From: Ziziphus jujuba
Taxonomy: Eukaryota; Streptophyta; Magnoliopsida; Rosales; Rhamnaceae
Direction of reading: 5' to 3'
DNA: 64,000 nt
Assembly: GCF_031755915.1 (NCBI RefSeq)
Contig: NC_083389.1
Coordinates: 19,864,001-19,928,000, forward strand
How positions within the stretch are numbered: position 1 is the stretch's first letter; each line of letters starts with the position of its first letter. A program made the translations under genes and the position numbers. Shown here in pieces: positions 1-11,534 of this stretch. The notes beneath the pieces were generated by a model. The model made no database searches. It was not told the origin of the DNA and saw only the letters and a program-made list of their open reading frames with translations.

Positions 1-118
1 CATTCAAAAAAGCCCCTGGAGGAACTAAAAGCTGCAACAAAATCTATCTTCTTCATGGATGTAACTCAATAATCTAAATTTCACTCTTTATTTATATTAC
101 GTTATATACACTCTTCAA

Positions 119-157
<39 letters not shown>

Positions 158-682
158 TTATTTCTCTTTTAGGAACCCCAACATAAGAGGGGAAAAAAAC
201 ATAAAAAGCAGCTGTAAAAACCCCAAGTTCTCACTCCTCAATGATCCAGCTGATTAGCGTAGACCAAAACAGCTTTTTCTACTGGGGAAAATTCAGCATT
301 GAAGAGAAAACTTCAATGGCTACAATAGCAGAGAAAACCATAATTCCCTTTTCAAAATGAGCATTTAATGCCGCATGCAAGTAAACATTTCAACTTATCA
401 AAGAAAGCAAAAAATTACTTTATACATAGTGTCTAATCCAATTCCACACAACGAATTTTAATAATTTAAAAAAACAAGGTTAACAATCATTCAATCAAAT
501 AACAACATGCATGCGGTAATTCCACACACAAACAAATGGAATTCACAAAATGCAGCAAAAAAAAATAATCAAAAAAAAATTTGAACAAAAAATTAGCAGA
601 AAGCGATGAAGCTGAATTGAAGTGTACCTGAGCCAACAAAGGAACCGAAATTCCGGTTCGAGATCAAACCGCCAATAACCAT
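1..682 (-). CDS. 5' end of an unidentified gene, partial (first exon and start of second)
   Basis: On the minus strand an ATG at 682-680 opens an 18-codon exon (628-682) beginning MVIGGLISNRNFGSFVGS, which ends in CTCAG followed by a GT donor at 627-626. A matching acceptor (TTTTGTTGCAG) precedes position 31, and the phase agrees: the split codon gives Ala and the frame continues AFSSSRGFFE to the window edge without a stop. The intron would be 32-627, AT-rich, with a TA microsatellite at 121-152. The N-terminus is rich in Ser, Gly, Phe and Arg with one short hydrophobic run, which would suit an organelle presequence, but that is inference. I do not recognise the family. The exon pair rests on splice consensus and phase only; the body of the gene lies left of the window. 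Confidence 0.42.
121..152. repeat. (TA)n microsatellite
   Basis: Uninterrupted TA dinucleotide run of about 16 units inside the presumed first intron of the left-edge gene. Confidence 0.9.
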
Positions 683-1037
683 TTCCTCTTTTATCACCAA
701 AAAAAAGAGAAACAGAAAAACAAGCTTTTTTATTCTATGAACTGAATAGCTATTGAAAGCTCCTCACACCATTTCAGAGTCTTCAGCTAAGCTTAAATTC
801 CGCAAAAAACGTCACCGTCTTCAGCTCACTTCTCCTTCTCTCTTTCTCTCTGTCTGTGTCTCAGACTCAGAGAAAGCTAGAGAGGATAACCAAAGGCTTT
901 TCTTCATTCAAATTCTTGTTGTTTTTTTCTTAATTATTTTCTTCCTCTTTTTATTTTTATTTATCTATTTTTTAAAAAAGCGGGAAAATAAAAATCTCAG
1001 TGGCGTTATACCCAAAGAAAGGTGGGCTGAGCGCTTG

Positions 1038-1046
1038 ACACGTGGC
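1038..1046 (+). promoter_or_regulatory. G-box/ABRE-like element (ACACGTGGC)
   Basis: ACACGTGGC lies about 360 bp upstream of the ATG of the left-edge gene, and a related TACGTGGC occurs at 1399-1406. ACGT-core elements of this form bind bZIP/bHLH factors in plants. The placement fits a promoter, but the motif is short and its function is not shown. Confidence 0.3.
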
Positions 1047-1406
1047 AAGTCATCCTCGTTTGAGAATGAAATTATTCATATACCCCTACATGCAACCCCT
1101 ATTTACGGCGGCTTTGTTTGGGATAAGGTTGTAAATTAATCAAAAGTATTAGGGTATTTTTGGGAATTGGATTAAGAAAATCTCATACGTGTAGGCTTTT
1201 CTCCATCGCAAATGTTGCATTCAGACGGTCGCCGGAAAAGCGACCGGGAAACTGTTGAAAACGTTACAAGGGTTCTTTTTTAATATTATTTTAAATTTCC
1301 TTTCTTTTATTAAAATAATTATTTAATTTTTTAGCTACTTTTTTATTATTATTTTCTAACCGTATATTTTACAACGACGTGGAATATTCTATGTCTGATA
1401 CGTGGC

Positions 1407-4089
1407 AATCGGGCTTTGCAATTTGTAACGCCTCGCTTCATATTCCACTATATTAGCAGAAAAGGGCTTCATGTTTATGGTTATTTTGATTATGGTGCAT
1501 TTTTGTGACTTCTCTCTCATCTGGGCGCCGCCAAACAAAAACTTGTAGCTTAATCCTTCAATTTTTTATTATTTAGTTTTTAACCCTTGAATTGACCTCC
1601 CGCGTCCCAATACATACAAGTTACCATGACTTTGTAAATATTATGTCGAATTACTCAATTTTTCCAAAATCCCCATTTATCTTAAAGATTATCTTCAATT
1701 TTTTTCTTTAATTTCAATTTTTTCATTTTTGAAAAACAAAGTAAAATGTAGGAAATCAATAATTAACTATAATTAAACCTGAAACTCCTAATTCAAAAAA
1801 AAAAAAAAATGGAACTCCTAATTGGTAGTTAATTACGACTAATGAAATGCTAAGGTGGCATATATTACGGGTCAATATGATGGTTATTGTACATAGGAGC
1901 AATATAATGTTACATAATTTTATAAGATAAAAATGAAGCCAAAACCAAAAAAATAATTGATTGACGATGAAATTTTGAAATCTCACAGTGGAGTGACAGG
2001 TGTATTTTTTTAAATTAGCTGTAAACAAATGATAATCGTGACCGACCTAACAATCACTTCACACCAAAACTATAATCTTAATAATATTCGTTAAATTACA
2101 GTGGAATTTTGTTAGTATCAATAATATTGTCAAATCAACCAAAAGAATCAATTTCAATAATAAATTTATAAAAAAGTTTATAATAATTTCTATTTTTAAA
2201 AGGGAGAGACCGTGTCTAATTCACAACCATAACATGAGTGTTAAGCATGTATCACTAAGCTGAACTTGTTTAAAAAATAATAGAGAATATATCACAACAA
2301 ATTTGTAAATTATATAGTTGTATCACTTAAGTCCCCAAATTTTATTTTATAACAATTGAATTCTTAAATTTTATAAAATTGTGTACTATAAGGATAAAAT
2401 TAAATTTTCATTCAAATGTCTAATACAAAATATAAAAGTTATATGATCATTTGATAGAGGCATTAAAGGTCATTTTAATTGCACCTTTCAAAACAAAATC
2501 GATAAATATTTGAATAACAGAGAAAAAAATTGGATAAAAACAGTGGATTTTCATTATAGGGTAGACGGAAAGGAATCTTCTAACGAGCTTACAGTGGCGA
2601 GGTAACAATTTCTTTTTCTTCTTGATCTCTGGCATGGATATCTAGAAAAGCTAACAAGAGTGCAGAATTTGTAGTCAAGTAATCTTTCAAAGAAAATAAG
2701 GAATTTTTTGTTTATTTTTATTTAGATGTAGTGTCTCTTATTTTATTTTTCAGTTTTTTAAATATATATATATATATATGTATATGTTTTCCAATCTTAT
2801 AGCAGAGCAAACCAATGCTAGCTAGCCCTTGGTGGATTTCTTTTTTGTTTTTTTGGCTTAAATGTAAAATTTATTTTAAAAAAGTAAATCCATAAATTAA
2901 AATGACATTCAATGACCTTATCAAACCACACATGATTTTCATACACTGTTAGGCATTTAGAAAAAAAAAATTAATTTTGTCCTTACACTGCATAATTGTA
3001 TTAAGTTGAGGAATTTGATTATCATTAAAAAAAAATAAAAAAGTTTAGAACTTAAATAATATAACTCATATAGTTTAGGAACCTAGTATGATATTATCCC
3101 AAAATAATAAGAACAAGATGAAGAAGAAGAAGTAAAATGTTTACCATAAACTCATATCATTTACATATCTTATTCAATATAATAACATTATAGTTACATA
3201 TTGTATAAAATAATATATATTTAACTTAAAAATGGACTTGATGCGGATCAATTCAATTTTTTTGGCATTTTAAAATTGAATTGACTTATTCGATTTGGAT
3301 TGGCTGTTTAAACGAATCAATCAAACCAGGATAATCCAAGGTAGAACCTGAAAACAGTTCGAACTGATGATGATCAATTAATTTTAGTCTTATTGTAGGT
3401 TTGAAGATTTGAATGTGAGTGACCAAATGAAGTTTGAAATCTAAACAACTGGCCAAATGAAGATTTCATGTGCAAAACTAAAGGCAAAAATGACTACAAT
3501 TTAAAGAGGACCAAGAGATGGTGAATTGCAATATGAAGTTCTAAAGATTTGATGCTCTGAAGTTCGAAGATTGCTTTGTTTTTTGAAATTCTAAGAATTT
3601 GAAGCTTAAAATCTACTTGGGGTTACTTTGGTTTGAAGTTTGATGGCAGTGAGTGAAGTAGAGATGGTTAGATTGTGGTGCAATTTGTGAGTGGTCATCG
3701 TTCATGGCATGGCTTTGTGGTGGGTTACTGCCATGGTACTTCTATGGGTTGTTTGATTGGCTAGGACTCATGGTGTTTCTAGTGTGTTTTGGGAAAATTA
3801 GACTGTGAATTAGGATTTAGATCAAATAGAAAATCATAGGATGGTTTGGATGTGTTTTAGGGAAATCAGATATGGAAGAAATCAATGGTGGAAAATATTT
3901 GTAATAAAAATATATGTGAAATACTTGTATTTCTTTCAATATCGATTCAGCTTAGGTTGGATTAGGTAAAAATTCACCCAATAATTTTATTATTTCATAT
4001 GCTAACTCAAACTGAAACGATATATTGATAAAACACCAACTAACAGACTCTAACGCTCTGAATTCGTTGAGTACATTGGATTGGTTTGG
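1407..4089. other. AT-rich intergenic spacer, no gene seen
   Basis: No exon with coherent splice sites or recognisable protein similarity was found here. The stretch contains many A and T runs, a TA run near 2763-2779, and a moderately less AT-rich patch at about 3240-3960 that may be old transposon debris. I could not identify its ends or family. Confidence 0.6.
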
Positions 4090-4097
4090 GTTTTGCT
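4090..4097. repeat. Left 8-bp target site duplication of the hAT element
   Basis: GTTTTGCT immediately precedes the left terminal repeat and matches GTTTTGCC at 40512-40519 in 7 of 8 positions. An 8-bp duplication is the hallmark of hAT insertion. Confidence 0.7.
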
Positions 4098-4538
4098 TAA
4101 GGATAGCAATTTGGGTCATGACACAGCGACACAATTCGAAAATGACACGGAATAAATGGATTTTAATTTATTATAAATGAGTTCAAATCATAATCGGATC
4201 AATTCATTCAACACGATTATTAATCGTGTCATTTTCGGATTGATACGTTTAACTCGAAATTGACCTGTTATGACCCATTTATTAAATGTGTCAATTTCAA
4301 TCGGATATAATTATATACCTATTAAAACCAATTTAAATTTAATTTTAAATAAAAATTTTATCCGTAATATAATATTTAGTCAGTAAAAAATATTATAAAT
4401 TAAAAAACTTTAAAAAAGTAATTTTCTATTATTAATTTTTTAAAGACAAAAAAAAATGTTTAATAAAACAAAAATAAAAACATTAAAAAAAATTTTCAAA
4501 TACTAAAACTCCTCTCCACCACATAATTAAAGCCCTAA

Positions 4539-5747
4539 GGGTTCGTTTTGTATACAATATTGTATTGTATTAGATTGTATTTGTATAAATTGTATTGTAT
4601 TAGATTTTATTGAAATATATTATATTATACTTATGCTGTATTTGATACTGAATTGTATAAAATAATACATCGTTTGATACAATAATGTATTGTATTATAT
4701 TATTTTTTATTTCATAAAATTATTGCTATTAATTTTGAAATTTATTGAAAATCTAATATAGGGGGCTTAAAAAATTCTTAAGGCCAATCCCACAAACTTG
4801 CTTTTAAGTTATTTTTCAGTGGATAAACATGCTTAGGCCCAATCTAATATATGGGTGTATTGAAAGAAAGAAAAAGCATCATAGCTTTCAAGCTCAAATC
4901 TCCTCTCTCTCTCTCTTTCTCTCCGTCTTCCACTCTACAATTTTCATTTTTCTTTGTATTTCCATTAGCAGCCTCATTCATTCTGTCTCTCTTTTTCAAT
5001 TTCATTTTGGATAAAACTGAATTTTTTGGGTTAAATTATTTGTTTTATTTAGTTTCTTTAATTAATTAGACTTTCTCTTTTTCTCTATGATTTCAACACT
5101 ATAGGTTATGATTTTTTCTCTCCATAATTTCAACCTTGTGAAGACAGATTACTTCTTTTTCCCCAAGTAGAAAAAAATGAGTTACAGTCAAAATCTTACC
5201 CTAAAACCATAATACCAGAGACAAAGAGGAAGGTATAAGATTTTGGAAGCTTACCCCCAAAACCCAGTCGGCCATGAAGAAAGAAAAAAAAAAAAAAAAT
5301 CCTTACTTGCAGAAATTGGCCGTGTAGATGTTGAGAGAAGACAAATTGCAATTGAAGTGTAGTTTTCTTGTAGTTGATAGATAACAAAGGGAAAAATTGA
5401 AGATGAGAAGAGAGAAAAAAATAAAAAATAATACAAAAAAAAAAAAAAGAAACCAAAGAAAAGAGTTTATCTGAGAAGAGAGATGCCTTATTTGAAGAAA
5501 ATTTAAAGCGGCACAGTTAAGAAGTTGATTGGTTGTGTAGTTTTTGGGAGAAGAGGCAGTGCAGTTGTAGATGAGGGAGAGTTGTATTAGGTAATATAAA
5601 GGAAATCGGAAGTCGTAATAATACACAGTGAATTGGATTAAAAAACATAGAGAGGTATTACATAGTACAATACGTGACAACCCAAACACTGTATTACATA
5701 ATACAATACAATCCAATACCCACTAATACCACTTGCCAAACATACCC
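4539..5747. mobile_element. Tourist-like (PIF/Harbinger-type) non-autonomous element
   Basis: The left end GGGTTCGTTTTGTATACAAT and the inverted right end GGGTATGTTTGGCAAGTGGT are related, and both run into TGTATTGTATTA-rich subterminal repeats in inverted orientation. Each side is flanked by TAA (4536-4538 and 5748-5750), the TWA target duplication of PIF/Harbinger elements. At 1,209 bp it has no transposase; the interior holds CT-rich and poly-A tracts and only short fortuitous reading frames. It sits in the 5' part of the hAT element, so it is the younger of the two. Confidence 0.7.
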
Positions 5748-5750
5748 TAA

Positions 5751-6919
5751 TTGTCATCTTGTCTTCCAGCTCCCTACTTCGCAGAGCAGCCCCCATCATC
5801 GTTGGCCATCACTAACCTGACCAAAGCTTCTTCTCTCTAGCCTCCAGCTTCTGCTTTCTGCAATAATCTTAGTCTCTCTCTCTCTCTCTCTCTTTTCTTA
5901 CTTTGGTCTTCTCTTTTTTCTTCTCATTGATTTGGTGCCCTAAATCTTGAAAGAAAAAAGGAGAAGAAGCTACTTTCAACAGAAACGGTGAGTACTCAAG
6001 TCAACTAATTTTTAGATAGATAAAGGATGTTTTATATGAAGCCCTCTGTTTATTTGAAGAAATAGAGTTGAAATTTTATGAGTGCATATTTTACTTTTAA
6101 ATTATATACATGTAAAATTTTGAAGAATTTAATTGGCTTATTATAATGTTATCCTCTTGTTGATGGCCGCTAGTATTGGCTTAGTAAATTTTGAAGAATA
6201 CTCCAAATTATTCACCAGAAAGTTGATAAATATTCTCCTACACCCGAGAAAGCTACTAAGATACTAGTTTGTTAAAATTCTCAACGACATTCCATTAGAA
6301 AAAGTTTTTTGTAACAGTTAAATATCAGAGGCCACTGGTATTAGGGCTCAGTATGCATTCTTCTTACTCTAGAGAACATCGTACTAAAATCTTCCAAGCA
6401 CTTTGCTTTTGGTGCTACGTGTGTAGCTCACCATTTGGGTTTTGGTATAAGAAGCCAATCTATAGATCATCCAATTTCAATTTTCTTTAACATGCAAGGA
6501 CCAAGGTTTCCAATTCTAGATTGCTTGCTCTCATAATGTGCTTGTCTTGCCTAAGAACAACTAGTGAAAAACTTTTAAGTACAAGGTTACTAGTCACGTT
6601 AGTACTTTTAGAAAATGGGAGCATTTTAAGGCACAATAATTTTTTTCATTAATAATTAATATATTTTTTGTTTTTCTTGAGAAAAATTTTATGAATAATT
6701 TGATTGTATTATTTTGGTTGAAGCTGATTGAATAGAGATTCGACCATCTTATACCTCTTATAGCTTGGTAAATAAAAAATTATATGTGTGCATGTGTGTG
6801 TGTGTGTATATTTTGCTTTGTGATTTGGAAATAAAAAATTATATACATGTTTATTATAAGGTTGTTACAATATTTTATTTTAATATATAATTTATTTTTT
6901 TGAAAACATGTAGATAAAC
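5751..6919 (+). other. hAT 5' untranslated exon and first intron
   Basis: A CT-rich leader (CT microsatellite about 5875-5893) ends at a good donor, ACG/GTGAGT at 5987/5988. A plausible acceptor, AACATGTAG, at 6913 lies seven bases before the transposase ATG (6920). A non-coding first exon with a ~0.9-kb intron is common in plant hAT transposase genes. A GT microsatellite lies at about 6786-6806. The splice pair is inferred from consensus only. Confidence 0.45.
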
Positions 6920-8207
6920 ATGGATAGACTTCAAGTAAATCTTGAATCAAATAGCTTTGAAAAGTGTATTAATTTAGAAAATGACGCAAGTCCTATGGAG
7001 GGATAGGGAGTCACAAATGAGCATAAAGTGAAACGCAAGAGATAACTCATTTCAAAGGTTTGATCTTACTTTGATATGCTTCCATTGGATGTTGATGGTA
7101 AGTAAAGATATAAATGTAAACATTGTGGTACCATTTATCTTTGTGATAGTAAATATGGAATGGGAAATTTGATGCATCATATAAAATATTGTGTGAGAAA
7201 AAACACTCATGATATAGGCCAGTTATTAATATCTCATTATAGAGGGACTATCTCATTGAATGCATCTAAATTTGACTTTGAGTATTTTCGAGAATTAGTA
7301 ATTTCGGCCATAATCATGCATGATTTTCCTTTCCAATTTGTTGAGTATGATGGCATTAGAGCCATATTTCAATATTCGTATCCTGATATACAACTTGTTT
7401 ATAGAAATATTGCTAAGTTTGATGTTCTTAAAATGCATCTGAAAGAAAAAAGTAGGACAAAATGCATGTTGGATGCAACTCCTGGTAGAATTTGTTTGAC
7501 TTCTGATTTATGGACTTCTGCAACTACTGATGGATATATATGTCTTACTTGCCATTTCATTGACAAAGAATGGGTCTTGTAGAAAAGGATGTTAAATTTC
7601 TATTATATGCCACCTCCACATACCGGTAGAGCATTGGCAAAAAAAATATACTCTTTGTTGTGTAGATGGGAAATTGAAAAGAAAAATTATTTTTTTTAAC
7701 TTAAGATAATGCTTCTGCAAATAATATGTCTGTTGATATGTTAATTACTCAATTGAAATTAAAGGGGGTTCTAGTTTGTGATGGTGATTTTTTTTCATCT
7801 TAGATGTTGTGCTCATATCAATAGTTTGGTTGTACAAGATGGGTTGAACGATATTTATAATGTTGTTCACAAGATTAGGGAAAGTATTAAATATATAAGA
7901 GGATCACAAATAAGAAAGCAAAAGTTTTTGAAATTTGTTAAATTGTTGTCAATCGACTTCAAAAGAGGTTTTAGGTAAGATATGTCCACTAGATGGAACT
8001 CTACATATTTAATGATTGAAAGTACATTGTATTATTAACGTGTCTTTTGTCATTTAGAACTAAGTGATTCAAATTATAAGAGTTGTCCTTCTAGTAATGA
8101 ATGGAAGAAGATTGAAAAGATAAGTAGATTCTTGGGTTTGTTTTATGATATCACTTCCATATTTTCGAGAACTAAATATCCCACTTCAAATTTGTACTTT
8201 TCCTCTC

Positions 8208-8238
8208 TTTTTTTTTTTTTTTTTTTGGGGGGGGGGGG
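8208..8238. repeat. T19-G12 homopolymer pair
   Basis: About 19 T followed directly by 12 G inside the transposase pseudogene. It may be slippage in decayed DNA or a place where the assembled length is unreliable. Confidence 0.85.
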
Positions 8239-8786
8239 TTATGTGACACTAAAATAACATATTGAAAGTAAGGAGAGTACTTGAGAATCTTGGCTAATCA
8301 AATACTTAAAAATTTGAGAAATATTGGTCAGAGTTTAGTTTGTTATTAGCTATTGCAGTGGTTGTGGATATTCGATATAGGATTGCTTTTTGAAAGATAG
8401 CTCGTGTCATTTTGAAGGTAAATGATTCTTAAATTTTTTACTTTTTTTTTATTTTTTGTATCTTTTGTTAATTAGTAATTATTTATAATTTTTGAAAAAG
8501 AATCTTATTGATATTTTTGTTTTTTAATAATGTAGGAATTTAATATTTGTGAAATTGAGGAGTTAGGGGCCAATACAAAAAAATTACAATTGAAGCTTTG
8601 TTTAGAAAAGCCAAGGATGGACAGTGAAATTGAATTAAATGTGCTTGATTTTTGGAAAGCAAACCAATTTCGTTATCCTGAAGTTGCTTCAATAGCGCGT
8701 GATCTATTAAGTATCCCTATATCCATTGTTGGCTCTGAATCTGCTTTTAGCATTGGTGGACGAGTGTTAGATCAGTTTCTTAATGC

Positions 8787-8791
8787 CTAGT
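8787..8791. repeat. Left 5-bp target duplication of the retrotransposon array (CTAGT)
   Basis: CTAGT directly precedes the first LTR (TGTCAGGACC) and is repeated at 39244-39248 right after the last LTR (GTGTTACA). Five bases is the usual Ty3/gypsy duplication length. Confidence 0.95.
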
Positions 8792-9649
8792 TGTCAGGAC
8801 CCGTCCAGAATTCCTCCTCCGGAACCCTAGACAGCCCTGATCCCAGGGAAATACCACCGAACCTTCCAACGGAAAATCCGGCAGCACCTCCCCTAAGGGA
8901 TTTACTTACCACAAATTTACCTGCACTGAAAACACACTTCAAAAATATCCCCTTATTCCTCCCACAAACTACAAATTGGTTCCACAAATTGCAGTACTTA
9001 AAAAAATAAATACAGTAATCCAGTGCAAAATAAATACAACAAGAGTGAAAGAAATATTACAACTGCAATAAAAGAATAACAGGGTACTGCCGAACTAAAA
9101 CAGCGAGGAAGATCAAGTCCGCTCCGAGTGAACACCGACAACCTGGTACCTAGAGGAACGGAATTTAAGAGTGTGAGATGCTAATCATCTCAGTGAGCGA
9201 CCCTACTACTATACCATATATTATCACAGTAATAAGTATAAATAATAATTATTTGGAAATAATATTTTCTCTCAAAACCCTTACAATTCACTCAGTTGGA
9301 AAGGTTCCCCTTTTAAAACAATTTCACAAAACCCTTTATCCATATTCCCCGAAAACCAAGACATCAATTAAATACCAGAAGCGGTAACAATTATATTTTT
9401 AATTCCAATTCAGTTTCCAAACATTTTATTTTTAAAACACAGTTCTGAAAATCATTTGATGCACCCACTATATACCAGTGGCGCCAACAGTACCCAGCGT
9501 CCCAAGGTACCGCCAGACAGGAGGTTATAGAGAGAAACCGGCATACGGTCGCGTGGCGTCCCACAGCGCCGCTGCTAACCTGGTGTCCCGGCCAAAGGGG
9601 GGTGGCCGCCCTCTCCGATGGCATCCACAGGACACCCTCATAATATCAA

Positions 9650-9730
9650 CCGCGCGCTACTCACACCCACCTGCGCGCTAATCACATCACCTGCGCGCTA
9701 ATCACACCCACCTGCGCGCTAATCACAACC
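9650..9730. repeat. ~20-bp minisatellite within the LTR (4 units)
   Basis: Four near-copies of CCTGCGCGCTAATCACACCC, the first diverged. The same block recurs in every LTR (about 16507-16587, 23363-23443, 30220-30300 and 37077-37157). Confidence 0.85.
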
Positions 9731-10520
9731 GTGTGCACACTAACCATATCACATATACCATATCACATAATCAGAACACCAGTACGTGCACGGTGCATCT
9801 AAAAATTATAAAATCCATAAATTTAAATCATAAAACAATTTTCACATTTTTCATAAGCATAGCGGGCATAATCCATCCGCTTGAACCGGGAAATTCTCCA
9901 CAATTTCCTTATAATCTATACCATAAATTCCATGATTTTCAAATCCACCAACTCCCAAATCCATCAATTCAAATATCCACATTTTTTTTTTTCAAGCATA
10001 AATAATTTCTCGAAATATCATAATCAAATCCCATAATATTTTATGGGCATATTTCATAAAAATTGAAATCACCAACATAACCAAATATTTTCCTTGAAAT
10101 ATTTGAAAATCAAATCGTGCCCAATTTACCATTAAAACCACACCAATTTCAAAATCCTCAAAACCATAAAATAATTCCACACGGCATAAATTTGTAGAAT
10201 TCGTATTTTCTTAAATCCAATAAGTTCATAAATACTTTTACAATAAATCCAATAAATATTTGGCACATAGAAATTAAATTCCAAATATTTAATTCACACA
10301 TAATATATTCATCAATTAAATTCCCCAAAATTAATTTGAAGGTGGGTCACTCACCTGGAGCACGCAATTAACCCATGATCCACTACGGGATCAATTCTAC
10401 AACTCACCGGTGCTCCTAGAACAAAATTCACAGACAGTCAAATAAATTAATATTTTATTCGGGTAAATAATACCCGGTACCCGGGGGGTCAAAACACAAA
10501 CGATAACTAAAATTTACGAA

Positions 10521-10527
10521 TTATATA
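10521..10527 (-). promoter_or_regulatory. Putative LTR TATA box (TATATAA)
   Basis: In element sense GGTATATAATTCG lies downstream of the GC-rich core and the W-box and G-box sites. It is the best TATA candidate I see in the LTR. The same site recurs in the other LTRs (for example 17377-17383). The transcription start has not been determined. Confidence 0.4.
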
Positions 10528-11249
10528 CCGAATCGAAGCTCGAGTGATGCTAATCACAGATCCGGTCTTAATTTCCGATGATCGTACCCGACGGGGTCGG
10601 AATTTTATCGGGAAGCTTTTCGGGTTTCGGCTCTGCAATTCTCCCAAACCGTCGCGAATTGGTGGAAACGGAAGTCGGATTTGGGTTCAGGAGGTCGAAC
10701 ACTGCGGACTGGAGCTGGCCGGAATTTTCGGGTACTCGCCGGAACAGTAATTTCCGGCGGGCCGCCACGTCACCGGCAACCGTCGCCGGAACAGTAATTT
10801 CCGACGGTGGCCGTTTGCTGTGAAATTTTGCAGATTTGTAGATCGTGAGGAGAGCAATCCAACGGGACTGACGGTGAGCAAAACGGAGGTCGGACGGCGG
10901 AGAAATCACCGTTTGAAGATTTTCGACCCCTCGCCGGAAAACGCTCCGATCCCGGCGCGTCGGTGGTCCGATGGCCGTGATTTTTGGTGGGTAGGCCGGA
11001 CTTGAGGAGAGGATGCTGGGTGTATGGCGCGTGTACTGTATATCGGCCGGAATAGTGCCGATTCGCGGTGGCCGGCGGTGGAGGGGAAAAATCGCCGCCA
11101 AACTTCGGACGTCCGATCCGGGCGCGTCCGGCGGCCGTTCGCCGTGAAATTTGGAGGTTTTGCCGGAAATGAGGTGGGCAATCTGGCTGGCCGGCGCGTG
11201 TACAGTAACTAGGCCGGAAAAACGTGAAAATGGCCGGCGGCCGGCGGGT

Positions 11250-11314
11250 CCTCTCTCTCTCTTTCTCTCTCCTCTCTCTCTTTCTCTCTCTTCTCTCTCT
11301 TTCTCTCTCTTCCC
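11250..11314. repeat. CT-rich (GA in element sense) tract in the LTR
   Basis: CTCTCTCTCTTTCTCT-type imperfect microsatellite, present in all five LTRs with the same structure. Confidence 0.9.
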
Positions 11315-11355
11315 CGAGAGTTTTTCAAAATTAAAACCCTGTGTGACACTGTTCA

Positions 11356-11390
11356 TGCCACGTGGACCACTCAGAAGCTGACACGTGGCA
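11356..11390. promoter_or_regulatory. Inverted pair of G-boxes in the LTR
   Basis: TGCCACGTG at 11356-11364 and CACGTGGCA at 11382-11390 form a perfect 9-bp inverted repeat with a 17-bp spacer. Each arm holds a CACGTG G-box, and the second reads ACACGTGGC, an ABRE. The pair is conserved in all LTR copies. It lies upstream of the putative TATA box in element sense. Confidence 0.5.
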
Positions 11391-11534
11391 TTTCACTGTT
11401 CACGACCCAAAAACATTAAAATAATACGGTATCCGGTAAACTTCAAACGTCCATAACTTTTTAACCGGATGTCCGTTTTGAGCGTGCCGCTAGTCTGTGA
11501 ACTCGTATCGACGAGCACTTCACAACCATGCATG

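Larger units (their letters stand above)
6920..8791 (+). pseudogene. hAT transposase pseudogene, N-terminal and central part
   Basis: The broken frame starts MDRLQVNLESN at 6920. A BED-type zinc finger (KCKHCG at about 7107-7124, then HHIKYC by 7193) is followed by the plant ZBED/RICESLEEPER region containing LTSDLWTSATTDGYICLT (around 7500-7550), a CCAHINSLVVQDGL segment (about 7807), and an EWKKIEKISRFLGLFYDITS stretch near 8100. The dimerisation region at 8650-8790 reads FWKANQFRYPEVASIARDLL then SESAFSIGGRVLDQF. In-frame stops occur near 7003, 7048 and 7580, with further frame breaks. The coding sequence stops abruptly at 8791, where the LTR array begins, and resumes at 39249. It cannot make a working transposase. 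Confidence 0.85.

Noticed and set aside
753..1139. 128-codon plus-strand frame beside the left-edge gene
   Set aside because: The middle is Phe/Leu/Ile runs from T-rich DNA and it lies in the presumed promoter and leader of the minus-strand gene.
5196..5716. Several minus-strand frames in the Tourist-like element
   Set aside because: They are Phe/Leu-rich products of A/T runs within a non-coding MITE.
9650..9730. CRISPR-like short regular repeats
   Set aside because: Adjacent 20-bp units without unique spacers in a plant LTR form a minisatellite.
10568..11356. 262-codon open frame on the minus strand within the LTR (repeated in every LTR)
   Set aside because: It runs through the GA repeat and the GC-rich core, has a low-complexity KREREGER N-terminus, overlaps other open frames on both strands, and shows no known domain; it is explained by base composition.
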